Shown in pieces: positions 26,894 to 35,577 of a stretch of DNA of 64,000 nt. How positions within the stretch are numbered: the stretch's first letter is position 1; each line of letters opens with the position of its first letter. The translations under genes were made by a program, and so were the position numbers. The DNA is from Cognatundibacterium griseum (lineage in GTDB: Bacteria > Pseudomonadota > Gammaproteobacteria > Burkholderiales > Burkholderiaceae_D): positions 124,001 through 188,000 of the forward strand of contig NZ_JACOGC010000003.1 of the NCBI RefSeq assembly GCF_014284195.1, written 5' to 3'. The notes under the pieces are model-generated. The model was given only the letters and a program-made list of their open reading frames with translations, had not been told where the DNA came from and did no database searches.

Positions 26894-27976
26894 TCAGGGG
26901 ACAATCGTAGTCAACAGATACACGGCAAAAATCACCAGATGAATCGTCCCCTGCATAATGGTAGTGCGGCCCGTCCCCAGCGAGAGCGTGGTAATCATCA
27001 GCGACAGCAGTAACAGCACAGTGGATTTGGCGTCGATGCCCAGCGTCAGTTGCCATCCGGTCAGTAAAGAAATCACCGCCACCACCGGAATGGTCAGGCC
27101 GATACTGGCAAGTGCCGAACCGAGCGCCAGATTAATGCTGGTCTGCAGCCGGTTGGCACGCGCCGCACTGAGCGCCGCCAGCCCTTCCGGCAGCAACACG
27201 ATCATCGCGATAATGATGCCGACCAGCGCTTTCGGCGCACCCGCGGCTGCCACGGCCGACTCCAGTGCAGGGGCCAGCGATTTTGCCAGCAACACCACCG
27301 CCACCAGACAGACCAGCAGCAGCCCGGCGCTGATCCAGGCCATGTTTGCCGATGGCTGCGGTGCATGCACTTCTTCATCGCTGGCTGCCACGGCGGGCAG
27401 AAAATAATCCCGGTGCCGCACTGTCTGCACCAGCACAAACGTACCGTACAGCACCAGCGACACCACGGCAATAAATGCCAGCTGACCCGGACTGTAATAA
27501 GGGCCGGCAATGGTGGAAGTAAAATTCGGCAGCACCAGCGTCAGCACCGAGAGGGCAGCCAGCGTCGCGAGCGAAGTGCTGGCCCCCTGCAGGCCGAAAC
27601 TCTGTTCGTTGTGCCGGATGCCGCCCACCAGCAGGCACAGGCCGATAATGCCGGTCAGGATCACCATGACTGCCGCAAACACCGTGTCACGCGCCAGCCC
27701 GGCAGTCACTTCGCCGCCGGCCAGCATCAGCGAGACAATCAGCGCCACCTCAATCAGCGTCACCGCGAGAGCCAGCAACAAGGTGCCGAAGGGTTCGCCG
27801 ATTTTATGTGCCACCACTTCGGCATGGAATACGGCGGTCAGCACTCCGCCAAACAATGCGGCAGTCAGCAGAATGGCATACCAGCCGGCGGTCAGCAGCA
27901 GGCTGCCGCCAAGTATCAGGCAGACCAGGGCAGGCAGGATAAGTGACCAGCGGGGAAGAGCCGGTGTGATGGTCAT
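26894..27976 (-). CDS. Cation/proton antiporter, ChaA-like
   Basis: An inner-membrane cation exchanger of the CaCA superfamily, resembling E. coli ChaA (Ca2+ or Na+/H+). About eleven hydrophobic segments form two repeats. Each carries an acidic alpha-repeat motif: KIGEPFGTLLLALAVTLIEVALI in the first half and IVLLPEGLAALSAARANRLQTS in the second. AGGAG lies 7 bases ahead of the chosen ATG. It leads a three-gene operon with a lipoprotein and a 114-aa protein, an arrangement I do not know from ChaA systems. Confidence 0.86.
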   Translation of the reverse strand: MTITPALPRWSLILPALVCLILGGSLLLTAGWYAILLTAALFGGVLTAVFHAEVVAHKIGEPFGTLLLALAVTLIEVALIVSLMLAGGEVTAGLARDTVFAAVMVILTGIIGLCLLVGGIRHNEQSFGLQGASTSLATLAALSVLTLVLPNFTSTIAGPYYSPGQLAFIAVVSLVLYGTFVLVQTVRHRDYFLPAVAASDEEVHAPQPSANMAWISAGLLLVCLVAVVLLAKSLAPALESAVAAAGAPKALVGIIIAMIVLLPEGLAALSAARANRLQTSINLALGSALASIGLTIPVVAVISLLTGWQLTLGIDAKSTVLLLLSLMITTLSLGTGRTTIMQGTIHLVIFAVYLLTTIVP

Positions 27977-28069
27977 ACGCAATCTCCTAATCAGATCAGC
28001 AGGTGAATTCAGGCCATGTTGCGCTGCTACAGTCCTGACTGCGGATGGTAACCGAAGTTCCGCCGGAAT

Positions 28070-28639
28070 TTACAAAAATGCAGCAGAATACGGCCATTCG
28101 GACGCCAGCAGCGAATAGCATTTCAGGTCGGCATAATGATCCTGCTTCCGTTCGCATTCGCGCAAAACGCCTTCGAGCTGAAAACCGAGGCGCTCCGCCA
28201 GTTTCCAGCTGCTCAGGTTGGCAGGCTCAATCAGCATTTGCATCCGGTGTATTCCCAGCGTTTTAAAACAATAGGCGAGCATTGCCTGCAGGCTTTCGTG
28301 CATGATGCCCTGCCCCCAGTATTCCGGAAAAATCCAGAACCCGGCTTCTGCGCAATGATGTTCCTGCTCCCATTCATTGATGCCGCAGGTGCCGATCAGC
28401 ACATGCGGTGCATGACTGAAACAGAGACCCCACCAGATACCGGTACCGGATGCCCAGATCAGTTCAAACCAGTCGAGCTGGGCCTGAGTCAGCGTCTGCG
28501 TTTCATAGCTGATGCCGTAGTATTCGGTGACGCGCGGATCGGACATGCCGCGAAACAGCAAGGGCAGATCGTCGGCGCTCATGCGGCGCAAGATCAGGCG
28601 CGGTGTGTGCAGGACAGGAAAGTCGGCAGGAGTAGGCAT
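28070..28639 (-). CDS. GNAT acetyltransferase, RimJ/RimL type
   Basis: An acetyl-CoA-dependent N-acetyltransferase of the RimJ/RimL/ribosomal-alanine group (Acetyltransf_3). It opens with LHTPRLILRRMSADDLPLLF. The acetyl-CoA binding turn is GFWIFPEYWGQGIMHESL near residue 105, and the typical closing segment is NLSSWKLAERLGFQLEGVLRE. Length (189 aa) is normal. The substrate could be a ribosomal protein N-terminus or a small molecule; the sequence does not decide. Confidence 0.87.
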   Translation of the reverse strand: MPTPADFPVLHTPRLILRRMSADDLPLLFRGMSDPRVTEYYGISYETQTLTQAQLDWFELIWASGTGIWWGLCFSHAPHVLIGTCGINEWEQEHHCAEAGFWIFPEYWGQGIMHESLQAMLAYCFKTLGIHRMQMLIEPANLSSWKLAERLGFQLEGVLRECERKQDHYADLKCYSLLASEWPYSAAFL

Positions 28640-28947
28640 ACAGGATCAGCAGGGACAATGATATCGGTGGTCTCAGCGGTTTTCAGAGCAGGCGGCCGCC
28701 ATCAGAGCGCAGCATACATGGATAAAGACAGATCGGAAATGCCGCAGCAGACGATCTTCCACGCTATTGCTGTTGTACGGATTTCTGGCAGATGCGGTTT
28801 TATTGAATGCGGTTTTATTGAATGCATTTCTGTTGGACGAATTTTTGTGAGCCGCATTTTTGCCGGGCGCATTTTTGTTAGGTGCATTTTTGTTGCACGC
28901 ATTTTTGTTGCATAATCAGGCAGATGTTTTTATGAGGAGTTTTTTCC
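28640..28947. other. Intergenic region with repeat array before marC
   Basis: A 308-bp gap between divergent genes. Its right half is taken up by a tandem array of 15-bp units. After the array come CATAAT (28911-28916), a possible -10 box, and a GAGGAG ribosome site for the MarC gene. Confidence 0.6.
28764..28913. repeat. Tandem array of ten degenerate 15-bp units
   Basis: Ten consecutive 15-bp units with consensus GCATTTTTGTTGCAC. The two units at 28794-28823 are identical to each other (GCGGTTTTATTGAAT). The last four keep GCATTTTTG exactly. Units decay toward the left end. The array ends 34 bp before the MarC start codon. As protein it would give a five-residue periodicity on either strand, but neither frame has a supported start. 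Confidence 0.85.
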
Positions 28948-29631
28948 ATGAGTCTTGCGATGATCGTTTTCTTTAAGGCGCTGGTTCTGGTACCGGTGAC
29001 CTTATTGCCTATTTTAAATCCCATCGCGATCGCTCCGATTTTTTTATCCATGACCGGCCCGATTGAACCTGCGATTGCCAACCGGCTCGCAAAACGGATT
29101 GCCGTCAATTGTTTTCTGCTGCTGATGGGCGCTATTTTCATCGGCTCTTATGTGCTGGATTTTTTCGGCATTTCCCTGCCGATCGTGCGGGTTGCCGGCG
29201 GGATTGTGGTCAGTATGGCCGGCTGGAAACTGCTGAATGACCAGAGTCAGGACAAGCTGCTGAACTCGGTCGCTGCCACGCATGGCGGCCAGTGGAATCA
29301 TGAAGAATTACGCCGCCGCAGCTTTTATCCGTTCAGTTTTCCGCTGACGGTCGGCCCCGGCACGATTGCCGCATCGGTCACGATCGGCACACAAATGCCG
29401 CATAAGCCGATTGACTGGCTGCTGACCAGCTTCGCTTCCGCGCTCGGCGTGCTGCTCACCACGCTGGTGATCTATCTGTGCTATCGCTTTGCACGCAATA
29501 TGGAACGTTTCCTCGGCGATGTCGGCGCCACCGTGCTGCTGCGGCTGTCAGCATTTATCCTGCTGTGCATCGGGATTGAAATCGGCTGGGCCGGTGTGTC
29601 GGATTTGCTGGCTGAACTGAGCCAGCATTAA
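28948..29631 (+). CDS. MarC family integral membrane protein
   Basis: An inner-membrane protein of the MarC/UPF0056 family (227 aa), about six membrane helices. The family pattern LLPILNPIAIAPIFLSMTG opens the protein, with IVRVAGGIVVSMAGWKLL in the middle and PLTVGPGTIAASVTIG in the second half. Its biochemical role is unknown; a link to multidrug resistance was suggested for the family and later questioned. A GAGGAG site precedes the start, and the tandem repeat array lies directly upstream. Its 3' end overlaps the converging cadR-like gene by 4 bp. Confidence 0.88.
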   Translation: MSLAMIVFFKALVLVPVTLLPILNPIAIAPIFLSMTGPIEPAIANRLAKRIAVNCFLLLMGAIFIGSYVLDFFGISLPIVRVAGGIVVSMAGWKLLNDQSQDKLLNSVAATHGGQWNHEELRRRSFYPFSFPLTVGPGTIAASVTIGTQMPHKPIDWLLTSFASALGVLLTTLVIYLCYRFARNMERFLGDVGATVLLRLSAFILLCIGIEIGWAGVSDLLAELSQH

Positions 29632-30068
29632 ACCGGCCTGGCGTCCGGCGAGTGACAGGCGCAGGCTTCGCCATGCGCGGCAGCCACCAGTTCCTGCAAG
29701 ATCCCGCACTCACGACCATGATGCCGTTCGTCGCAGCGCGCGCGCAGCTGGCTCAGTTGTTTTTCCAGCGCTTTCATACTTTTCAGTCTGGCTTTGACGC
29801 GGGTAATCTGCTGGTCGATGAGCAGGTTAATATCGCCGCAATCATCCGCCGGATCGTTGATGAAAGTGGTCAGGCGGCGAATGTCTGCCAGCGGGATATC
29901 CAGCGCCCGGCAATGCCGGATGAAAGACAAGCGCTCCAGATGTTCAGCGCTATAACTGCGGTAACCATTGTCCTGCCGCGCGGGTGCCGGCAGCAATCCC
30001 TGTTTTTCGTAAAAGCGGATGGTTTCCAGTTCAACGCCGGTGGCGCCGGAGAGTTCACTGATGCGCAT
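29628..30068 (-). CDS. cadR: MerR-family metal regulator, CadR/PbrR type
   Basis: A metal-sensing MerR-family activator. The HTH is MRISELSGATGVELETIRFYEKQGLLP, followed by the dimerisation coiled coil. Metal-site cysteines are placed as in CadR/PbrR: Cys in DDCGDIN near residue 77, Cys in GRECGIL near 120, and a Cys/His-rich tail ACACHSP. AAAGGAAAA precedes the start. It diverges from a P-type ATPase gene whose promoter has the MerR-type long spacer. Predicted inducers are Cd(II), Pb(II) or Zn(II). Confidence 0.88.
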   Translation of the reverse strand: MRISELSGATGVELETIRFYEKQGLLPAPARQDNGYRSYSAEHLERLSFIRHCRALDIPLADIRRLTTFINDPADDCGDINLLIDQQITRVKARLKSMKALEKQLSQLRARCDERHHGRECGILQELVAAAHGEACACHSPDARPV

Positions 30069-30083
30069 GCTGTTTTCCTTTTA

Positions 30084-30106
30084 TATATACTCCCTCCCAG
30101 TATATA
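30084..30106. promoter_or_regulatory. Inverted repeat in the cadR promoter
   Basis: TATATACT and AGTATATA, exact 8-bp arms with a 7-bp pyrimidine centre (CCCTCCC), lie 16 bp before the cadR start. A further GGGAGTAT at 30158-30165 mirrors the ATACTCCC inside it. Likely an operator or the cadR core promoter. Confidence 0.5.
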
Positions 30107-30237
30107 AAAACGCCCTTTATTTACATTGATATCAGAGCATTTTATTCATAAATAGGGGGGAGTATCCCGAATAACGGGGCAGTACAAGTGACAATCACCG
30201 GGGCAGCTCTTATTTTAACCTGGCATAAAAAAGAAGC

Positions 30238-30268
30238 TTGACCCTGTAGTCACTCCAGAGTCTACAGT
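30238..30268 (+). promoter_or_regulatory. MerR-type promoter of the P-type ATPase gene
   Basis: TTGACC (-35) and TACAGT (-10) are separated by 19 bp, the overlong spacer typical of MerR-activated promoters. Between them sits a dyad, CTGTAG...CTACAG (30244-30267), with further inner symmetry. It matches the known design of cad/pbr/znt promoters. Confidence 0.8.
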
Positions 30269-30332
30269 AGAATTCATTTCATCAACAGGACGGTAAGACG
30301 TTCTGGCAATCAATGATTTCACAGGATAGACC

Positions 30333-32687
30333 ATGAGCGAGAAAATCACCTGCTGCGGAGATCCGCAACCGCCTGTCAGCACCTGCAACCGCACTCATGA
30401 TCAGAACGGTGAGCACAGCCACGATCACCATAATCACGGCAGCCATCATCGTCACGGCCACTCCTGCAAGCAGGATCATGCTCATGATGCCGGCCATGCG
30501 CATGAACATCATGCCGGACAGTCTGCCTCCAAACAGTCCGGCAGCATGCCGCCCGGTACGCAGCAATTCCGGCTGCACATTGCCGCGATGGACTGTCCGA
30601 CCGAAGAAGCGCTGATCCGGCGCGTGCTGACACCGCTGCCGCAGGTGCTGGGACTCGATTTCGACTTACTGAACCGGATACTGACAGTGCATCACAAGGA
30701 ACAGGAAGTGGCAGAAATCCAGCAAAAGCTGGCTGCCATCGGCATGCAGGGTCAGTTGCTGGCCGGAACAGCAACCGCCGCCAACGCTAAACAACAGGGC
30801 TGGTGGCGGCTGCTGGCGGGCGGCAGCGCAGCACTGGCAGCAGAGGCGCTGGTCTGGGCGGGCTCACCAGAAAAAGCGCTGCCTGTTCTGATACTGTCGC
30901 TGGCTGCCGTTCTGATCTGCGGCCTCCCGACGCTGAAAAAGGGCTGGATCGCCTTGCGTCATCTGACCCTGAATATCCATCTGCTGATGACGGCTGCTGT
31001 CAGCGGCGCACTGCTGATTGGTCAATGGCCGGAAGCCGCCATGGTGATCTGCCTGTTTGCGCTGGCGGAAATGCTGGAGGCTGCCAGCCTGATCCGGGCG
31101 CGGGATGCCATTGGCAGCCTGCTTGATCAGGCGCCCGAAACGGTGCAATGCCAGCAGCTCGACGGCAGCTGGCAGGCGCAGAATACAGCTGAGATCGCCG
31201 TTGGCGCGCTGATCCTGTGCCGCCCCGGCGACCGTATCGCCCTTGATGGTGTGATTGAATCGGGGCAGTCTGAAGTCAATCAGGCAGCCATCACCGGTGA
31301 AAGCATGCCGCAGGAAAAAATCCCTGGCGATCCGGTGTATGCCGGCACACTGAATCAGACCGGGGCGCTGCAGATTCGCGTGTCAGCACTGGCGGGCGCC
31401 AGCATGCTGGCGCGCATCGCCCATTCCGTGCAGGACGCGCAAAGCCAGCGCGCTCCGACCCAGCGCTTTGTTGACCGCTTCGCCGCGCTGTATACGCCCA
31501 TCGTATTTGCGATTGCTGTGCTGGCCGCGATACTGCCACCGCTGTTGTGGCAACATGGCTGGCACGACAGTCTGTACCGGGCGCTGGTGCTGCTGGTCAT
31601 CGCCTGCCCCTGCGCGCTGGTGATTTCCACGCCGGTCACGGTCGTCAGCGGTCTGGCACTGGCGGCGCGGCGCGGCATCGTGGTCAAGGGCGGATTGTTT
31701 CTGGAACAAGGAAAACTGCTGCAACAACTGGCGTTCGACAAAACCGGCACCCTGACCGAGGGCAAACCCGCGCTGCAGCACACACAAAGCTTCAGCGCAC
31801 TGACTCCGGCTGAAATTCTGCGCATCGCCGCCAGCCTGGATGCACATTCCAGCCACCCGCTGGCGCAGGCATTACTGCAGGCGTGCCGGGAACCCTTGCT
31901 GCCGGTAACGGAGGTCAGCCTGTTTACCGAGGGTCGGGGGCGCGGTATTCGCGGCCGTATCGGTGATCAGCCATATCTGCTGGGCAATCGCGCAATGCTC
32001 GCAGCACTGGGGCTGGAACAGATGCCGGATAACGGAGAATCAGCCAAGTCAACCAATCCGCCTGCGGCGCAGTTTCTGGAGCAGGACGGCAGCACCCTGA
32101 TTTTCCTGTGCCAGCCGGGACAACTGCTCGGCGTGCTCGGAGTGGCAGATCAGGTTCGCGCGAGCAGCAGGGAAGCGGTGCAGGAGCTGCATGCTCTCGG
32201 TATCCGCACGCTGATGCTGACCGGGGACAATGCATCCGCAGCACAGGCGATTGCGAAGCAAACCGGGATTGAGGAGGTGCGCAGCGAACTGCTGCCGGAA
32301 GATAAACTGCAGGTAATCAGCACACTGGCGCAGCAAGGCATGACCGGCATGGCTGGCGACGGCATCAACGATGCGCCGGCGCTGGCACGCGCTCAGATTG
32401 GTTTCGCGATGGCAGCAGGTAGTGACATTGCGCTGGAAACCGCCGATGTGGCGCTGATGCAGAACGATCTGCGCAAGCTGCCTGAATTCATCCGTATTTC
32501 CCGCAAAACCAATGCAGTGCTGTGGCAAAACATCGGCTTTGCGCTTGCTATCAAACTATTGTTTCTGCTGCTGGCGCTGACTGGTCATGCCAGTCTGTGG
32601 ATGGCCGTATTTGCCGACACCGGCACCAGCCTGCTGGTGGTGCTGAACGGGTTGCGTCTGCTGCGTTACTCCAGCTCTGGCGTCTGA
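30333..32687 (+). CDS. cadA: Cd/Zn/Pb-exporting P1B-type ATPase
   Basis: An inner-membrane heavy-metal efflux ATPase (784 aa). The N-terminus (residues 7-62) is extremely His-rich with several Cys. A heavy-metal-associated domain carries MDCPTEE at 86-92, an acidic variant of the usual CxxC. Membrane and catalytic landmarks are the metal motif CPC (425-427), phosphorylation site D469 in DKTGTLTEG, and GDGINDAP at about 675-682. The CPC form, the acidic HMA and the CadR-like partner point to divalent Cd/Zn/Pb rather than copper. The last 22 bp overlap a converging gene. Confidence 0.9.
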   Translation: MSEKITCCGDPQPPVSTCNRTHDQNGEHSHDHHNHGSHHRHGHSCKQDHAHDAGHAHEHHAGQSASKQSGSMPPGTQQFRLHIAAMDCPTEEALIRRVLTPLPQVLGLDFDLLNRILTVHHKEQEVAEIQQKLAAIGMQGQLLAGTATAANAKQQGWWRLLAGGSAALAAEALVWAGSPEKALPVLILSLAAVLICGLPTLKKGWIALRHLTLNIHLLMTAAVSGALLIGQWPEAAMVICLFALAEMLEAASLIRARDAIGSLLDQAPETVQCQQLDGSWQAQNTAEIAVGALILCRPGDRIALDGVIESGQSEVNQAAITGESMPQEKIPGDPVYAGTLNQTGALQIRVSALAGASMLARIAHSVQDAQSQRAPTQRFVDRFAALYTPIVFAIAVLAAILPPLLWQHGWHDSLYRALVLLVIACPCALVISTPVTVVSGLALAARRGIVVKGGLFLEQGKLLQQLAFDKTGTLTEGKPALQHTQSFSALTPAEILRIAASLDAHSSHPLAQALLQACREPLLPVTEVSLFTEGRGRGIRGRIGDQPYLLGNRAMLAALGLEQMPDNGESAKSTNPPAAQFLEQDGSTLIFLCQPGQLLGVLGVADQVRASSREAVQELHALGIRTLMLTGDNASAAQAIAKQTGIEEVRSELLPEDKLQVISTLAQQGMTGMAGDGINDAPALARAQIGFAMAAGSDIALETADVALMQNDLRKLPEFIRISRKTNAVLWQNIGFALAIKLLFLLLALTGHASLWMAVFADTGTSLLVVLNGLRLLRYSSSGV

Positions 32688-32986
32688 TCTCCGGACTCTG
32701 GTTCATTGAGCATCAAGGCATGTTCGACCTGGCTGGATTCGTCGCCGATACGGCTTTGCCAGGCGCGCGCAAAATAACTTTTCTCTTCCGCTGTCGGCGC
32801 AGAAAACCAGATCACCATCAGCGTGCCTTTGTGATCGTGAATTTTTGCCAGCTTGGTGATGCATTCCCGGTTACCGGCGACATCTGCCAGTCCGATCGCA
32901 TAGCCATATACACGGCTCAGACGTTCAATCCGGTCTGGTTCGGTTTCGCTGTTGGTGGCAGAAATTTTCGGGTGATCCAGATACAT
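32666..32986 (-). CDS. Unknown 106-aa cytoplasmic protein
   Basis: A small acidic protein without signal peptide or membrane segment. Recognisable only as a compact alpha/beta composition (VYGYAIGLADVAGNRECITKLAKIHDHKGTLMVIWFS). It has a good ribosome site (CGGAGA, 8 bases before ATG), which supports translation. Its C-terminal codons overlap the end of the P-type ATPase gene on the other strand. I do not recognise a family. Confidence 0.62.
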   Translation of the reverse strand: MYLDHPKISATNSETEPDRIERLSRVYGYAIGLADVAGNRECITKLAKIHDHKGTLMVIWFSAPTAEEKSYFARAWQSRIGDESSQVEHALMLNEPESGDQTPELE

Positions 32987-33092
32987 GATGCAGTCTCCGT
33001 CGTGAATGTGGTCTGTCTAGCCGCACTGATTTTAGCCCAAGCAGCCCGGCACGGCTACGCTTTTCCCATGCTGCGCACACCGCACCGGCGAT

Positions 33093-35375
33093 TCAGAATA
33101 CCCGGTAAGCGCGTTGCAGCAGCTGGTTGATGGTTGGCACGTCCAGCGGCCGGTAATAATAGTATCCCTGGAAATAGCGGCAGCCGACTTCCTTCAGGAA
33201 ATTTTCCTGCTGCTGATTTTCGACGCCTTCGGCCACCGTATCACAGGAAAGGATTTCTGCCAGCGACACAATCGCCTTGATGATCATTTCACTCTTGCGG
33301 TTATAGCCGATCTGGGACACAAAAGAACGGTCAATCTTGACGGTATGCGCCGGGAAATGGCTGAGCTTGGACAAGGAGGAATAGCCTGTGCCAAAGTCAT
33401 CAATTGCAATGCTGAACCCTCGGTTTTTCAGTGCATTCAGATGATGAATAGACAGGGACTCATTCGCGATCAGGCCAGTTTCAGTAATTTCCAGTTCGAG
33501 ATAACGGGTTTCCACCGCATAGTGCTGGCAGCGCTCCTCGATCAGCTGGATCAGGTCGGCCCGAGCAATATCAGATACCGACAGGTTCAGCGCCACGACC
33601 GGACTCTGGCCGAACAGGTCCAGCCAGCTGCGGATCTGGGCGCAAACCTGATCCAGCACAAAATCGCTGATGTAGCGGATCAGGCCGGAACGCTCCGCAA
33701 TCGGAATGAATTCTGACGGCGCCACTTTCCCCAGCGTAGCGGAATTCCAGCGCAACAGCGCCTCCACCCCGGCCAGCGAACCATCGTGTGCCACCTTCGG
33801 CTGGTACAGCAGGTGAAACTCATTTTGCCGCAGACCATTGACCACCCCGACTTCAATTTCGACATTGCGCCGGATCTGTAATGCATCTTCTTCATCAAAC
33901 AAGGTCACGCTCTGATCGCTCGACCGGCGCGCCGTATCAAGGGCGACTTCACTGCGCCGGATCAGGTCATCCGGTTCGGCATCTTCCGGCCGCACCAGCG
34001 CAATCCCGGCAGAAAATTGCACCAGCAATACTTCGCCATTGATTTCCAGCTCTTTAGGTAAAGCCTGGCGGATCTGGTCCACCAGCTGAATCACGTCGCC
34101 GGGCGTGCGCAATTGTTCAATCACAAACGAAAAGACGATGCTGCGCAACCGGGCGCAAAAACAGTTTTTCGGCAATACCTGTGACAGTTCGTCAGCAAAG
34201 CGGCGCAGCAACACGTCACCGGTGTGGGCGCCGAACTGCTGATTGGCATGCCGGATACTGTTGAGCCGGAACGACACCAGTGCCGTCACCTGGCCCGCAT
34301 CCTTGCTGGTCAGCAGGGTAAACAAATACTGGCGCAGCATTTCGCGGTTCGGCAGATTGGTCAGTGCATCGTGGCTGCTGAGGTAATCTTCGCGCTCCAG
34401 ACTGAGCTGCAATTCATTCTGCATGTGATGCAGGTGCGACACATCGCGCAAGGCAACGATGTAATGCTCGCTGGAAGTCTGCGAGATATTGTCCAGCGCC
34501 ACCATTTTGCCGTCACGCGTCCGGTAGGCGGACATCCGCAGATTGCCCGAATCTTCGCTTTGCGTGGTTTTCAGACGCACGCTGTTTTCTATCGACAGCC
34601 AGTTAAACAGCGCCTGCTCCTGGTCTGTCGCAGGATTCCGTCCGAGCAGTGCATTGGCCTGATTATTCGCCTGCAGGATCAGCCCTGCCGCATCAGTCAG
34701 CAGTAATGCAGTTCCGGCATTTTCAAAAACCTCCTGATACTGGGTATAGCTGATCTGCAAGGCATTACTGGCACTGCGAAAACGCAGCAACATCGCGTCG
34801 AGCGCATGCAACACCCGGAACACCGTCAGCGGCAAGCTGAAATTGAAAAATAAGAACAGCAGCAGATGCAGATAAATCCGGGTCACCGGAACCGGCCCGG
34901 GCGGCTCAGCCAGATAGTTATTGAAAAAATGGTAGGGCTCGCCAAACAGCAGGAACAAAAACGGAATCACGTTCAGAAACATCAGGCCCAACGCCAGCCG
35001 GGTGCTGAAAAACAGGCGGGCAATCATCGGCACGGCATACATCAGGATATAGCCCAGCCGCGCCAGCTCCGGGTTGGAAACCATTGTGATAATAATCAGT
35101 GCCGTCGCATAAATATTTGCCACCAGCAGCGCCGCGCCAAGCCGGACGGAACGTGAGGAATAATAAATCGCCAGCGATTTGATGCAGTACACCATCAGAA
35201 TCGCCCACAGCACCGGGTAGGTTCCCTGCGCATAGGCATGCAATGAGCTGTGAATGGCAATCCCGCCTTCCAGGAGAAACCCGGACAGCAGGAAGATACG
35301 AAGCGCACTTAATTTCCAGGAGGTATATTCAACCGGCGTCAGCGTGTTCTCATCCAGAAAAAGCCAGCGAAACAT
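33093..35375 (-). CDS. Membrane PAS-GGDEF-EAL protein, probable c-di-GMP phosphodiesterase
   Basis: A membrane-bound cyclic-di-GMP enzyme (760 aa from the chosen ATG at MFRWLFL; the frame is open further upstream but that extension is AT-rich and not domain-like). The N-terminal 190 residues have about six hydrophobic segments, followed by a PAS-like region (YQEVFENAGTALLLTDAAG). In the GGDEF domain the signature is lost: the stretch reads RLRSIVFSF where RxGGDEF is expected, so cyclase activity is unlikely. The EAL domain keeps GVEALLRW, NLSVSD, ELEITET, IDDFGTGYSSLSKL, VKIDRSFV and AEGVE, consistent with an active phosphodiesterase. Confidence 0.9.
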   Translation of the reverse strand: MFRWLFLDENTLTPVEYTSWKLSALRIFLLSGFLLEGGIAIHSSLHAYAQGTYPVLWAILMVYCIKSLAIYYSSRSVRLGAALLVANIYATALIIITMVSNPELARLGYILMYAVPMIARLFFSTRLALGLMFLNVIPFLFLLFGEPYHFFNNYLAEPPGPVPVTRIYLHLLLFLFFNFSLPLTVFRVLHALDAMLLRFRSASNALQISYTQYQEVFENAGTALLLTDAAGLILQANNQANALLGRNPATDQEQALFNWLSIENSVRLKTTQSEDSGNLRMSAYRTRDGKMVALDNISQTSSEHYIVALRDVSHLHHMQNELQLSLEREDYLSSHDALTNLPNREMLRQYLFTLLTSKDAGQVTALVSFRLNSIRHANQQFGAHTGDVLLRRFADELSQVLPKNCFCARLRSIVFSFVIEQLRTPGDVIQLVDQIRQALPKELEINGEVLLVQFSAGIALVRPEDAEPDDLIRRSEVALDTARRSSDQSVTLFDEEDALQIRRNVEIEVGVVNGLRQNEFHLLYQPKVAHDGSLAGVEALLRWNSATLGKVAPSEFIPIAERSGLIRYISDFVLDQVCAQIRSWLDLFGQSPVVALNLSVSDIARADLIQLIEERCQHYAVETRYLELEITETGLIANESLSIHHLNALKNRGFSIAIDDFGTGYSSLSKLSHFPAHTVKIDRSFVSQIGYNRKSEMIIKAIVSLAEILSCDTVAEGVENQQQENFLKEVGCRYFQGYYYYRPLDVPTINQLLQRAYRVF

Positions 35376-35541
35376 AGTGATAAGAAATAAGAACCGGGTT
35401 GAATAAAATGAAAATTTCTTTTCAAAGTGAAAATAGATTTTCGCATAGTCTGAAATACTCCTGTAGTAATTGTTACATTTTTTTCTATGCACGTACATGA
35501 ATTACACATCTTGATACAAGCTCTGTTGTTACATTTTCAGC

Positions 35542-35570
35542 TTGACACTAGACGACCGGTCTAATAAAAT
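35542..35570 (+). promoter_or_regulatory. nemR promoter
   Basis: TTGACA (-35) and TAAAAT (-10) with exactly 17 bp between them, and the NemR operator lying in the spacer. The -10 ends only 7 bp before the nemR start codon, so transcription should begin at or next to the ATG. Confidence 0.75.
35549..35563. promoter_or_regulatory. NemR operator, copy 1
   Basis: TAGAC-GACCG-GTCTA, an inverted repeat like the known NemR box, placed between the -35 and -10 of the regulator's own promoter. An identical copy precedes nemA. Confidence 0.85.
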
Positions 35571-35577
35571 TCGCTCC

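Noticed and set aside
28702-28902. A 66-codon leftward frame with MRxTK-like repeats
   Set aside because: Again the 15-bp array translated; no ribosome site and no non-repeat domain.
28136-28915. A 259-codon rightward frame ending in five-residue repeats (GRIFV-like)
   Set aside because: Most of it is antisense to the acetyltransferase gene. The repeat part is simply the 15-bp DNA array read in frame, and no ribosome site supports it.
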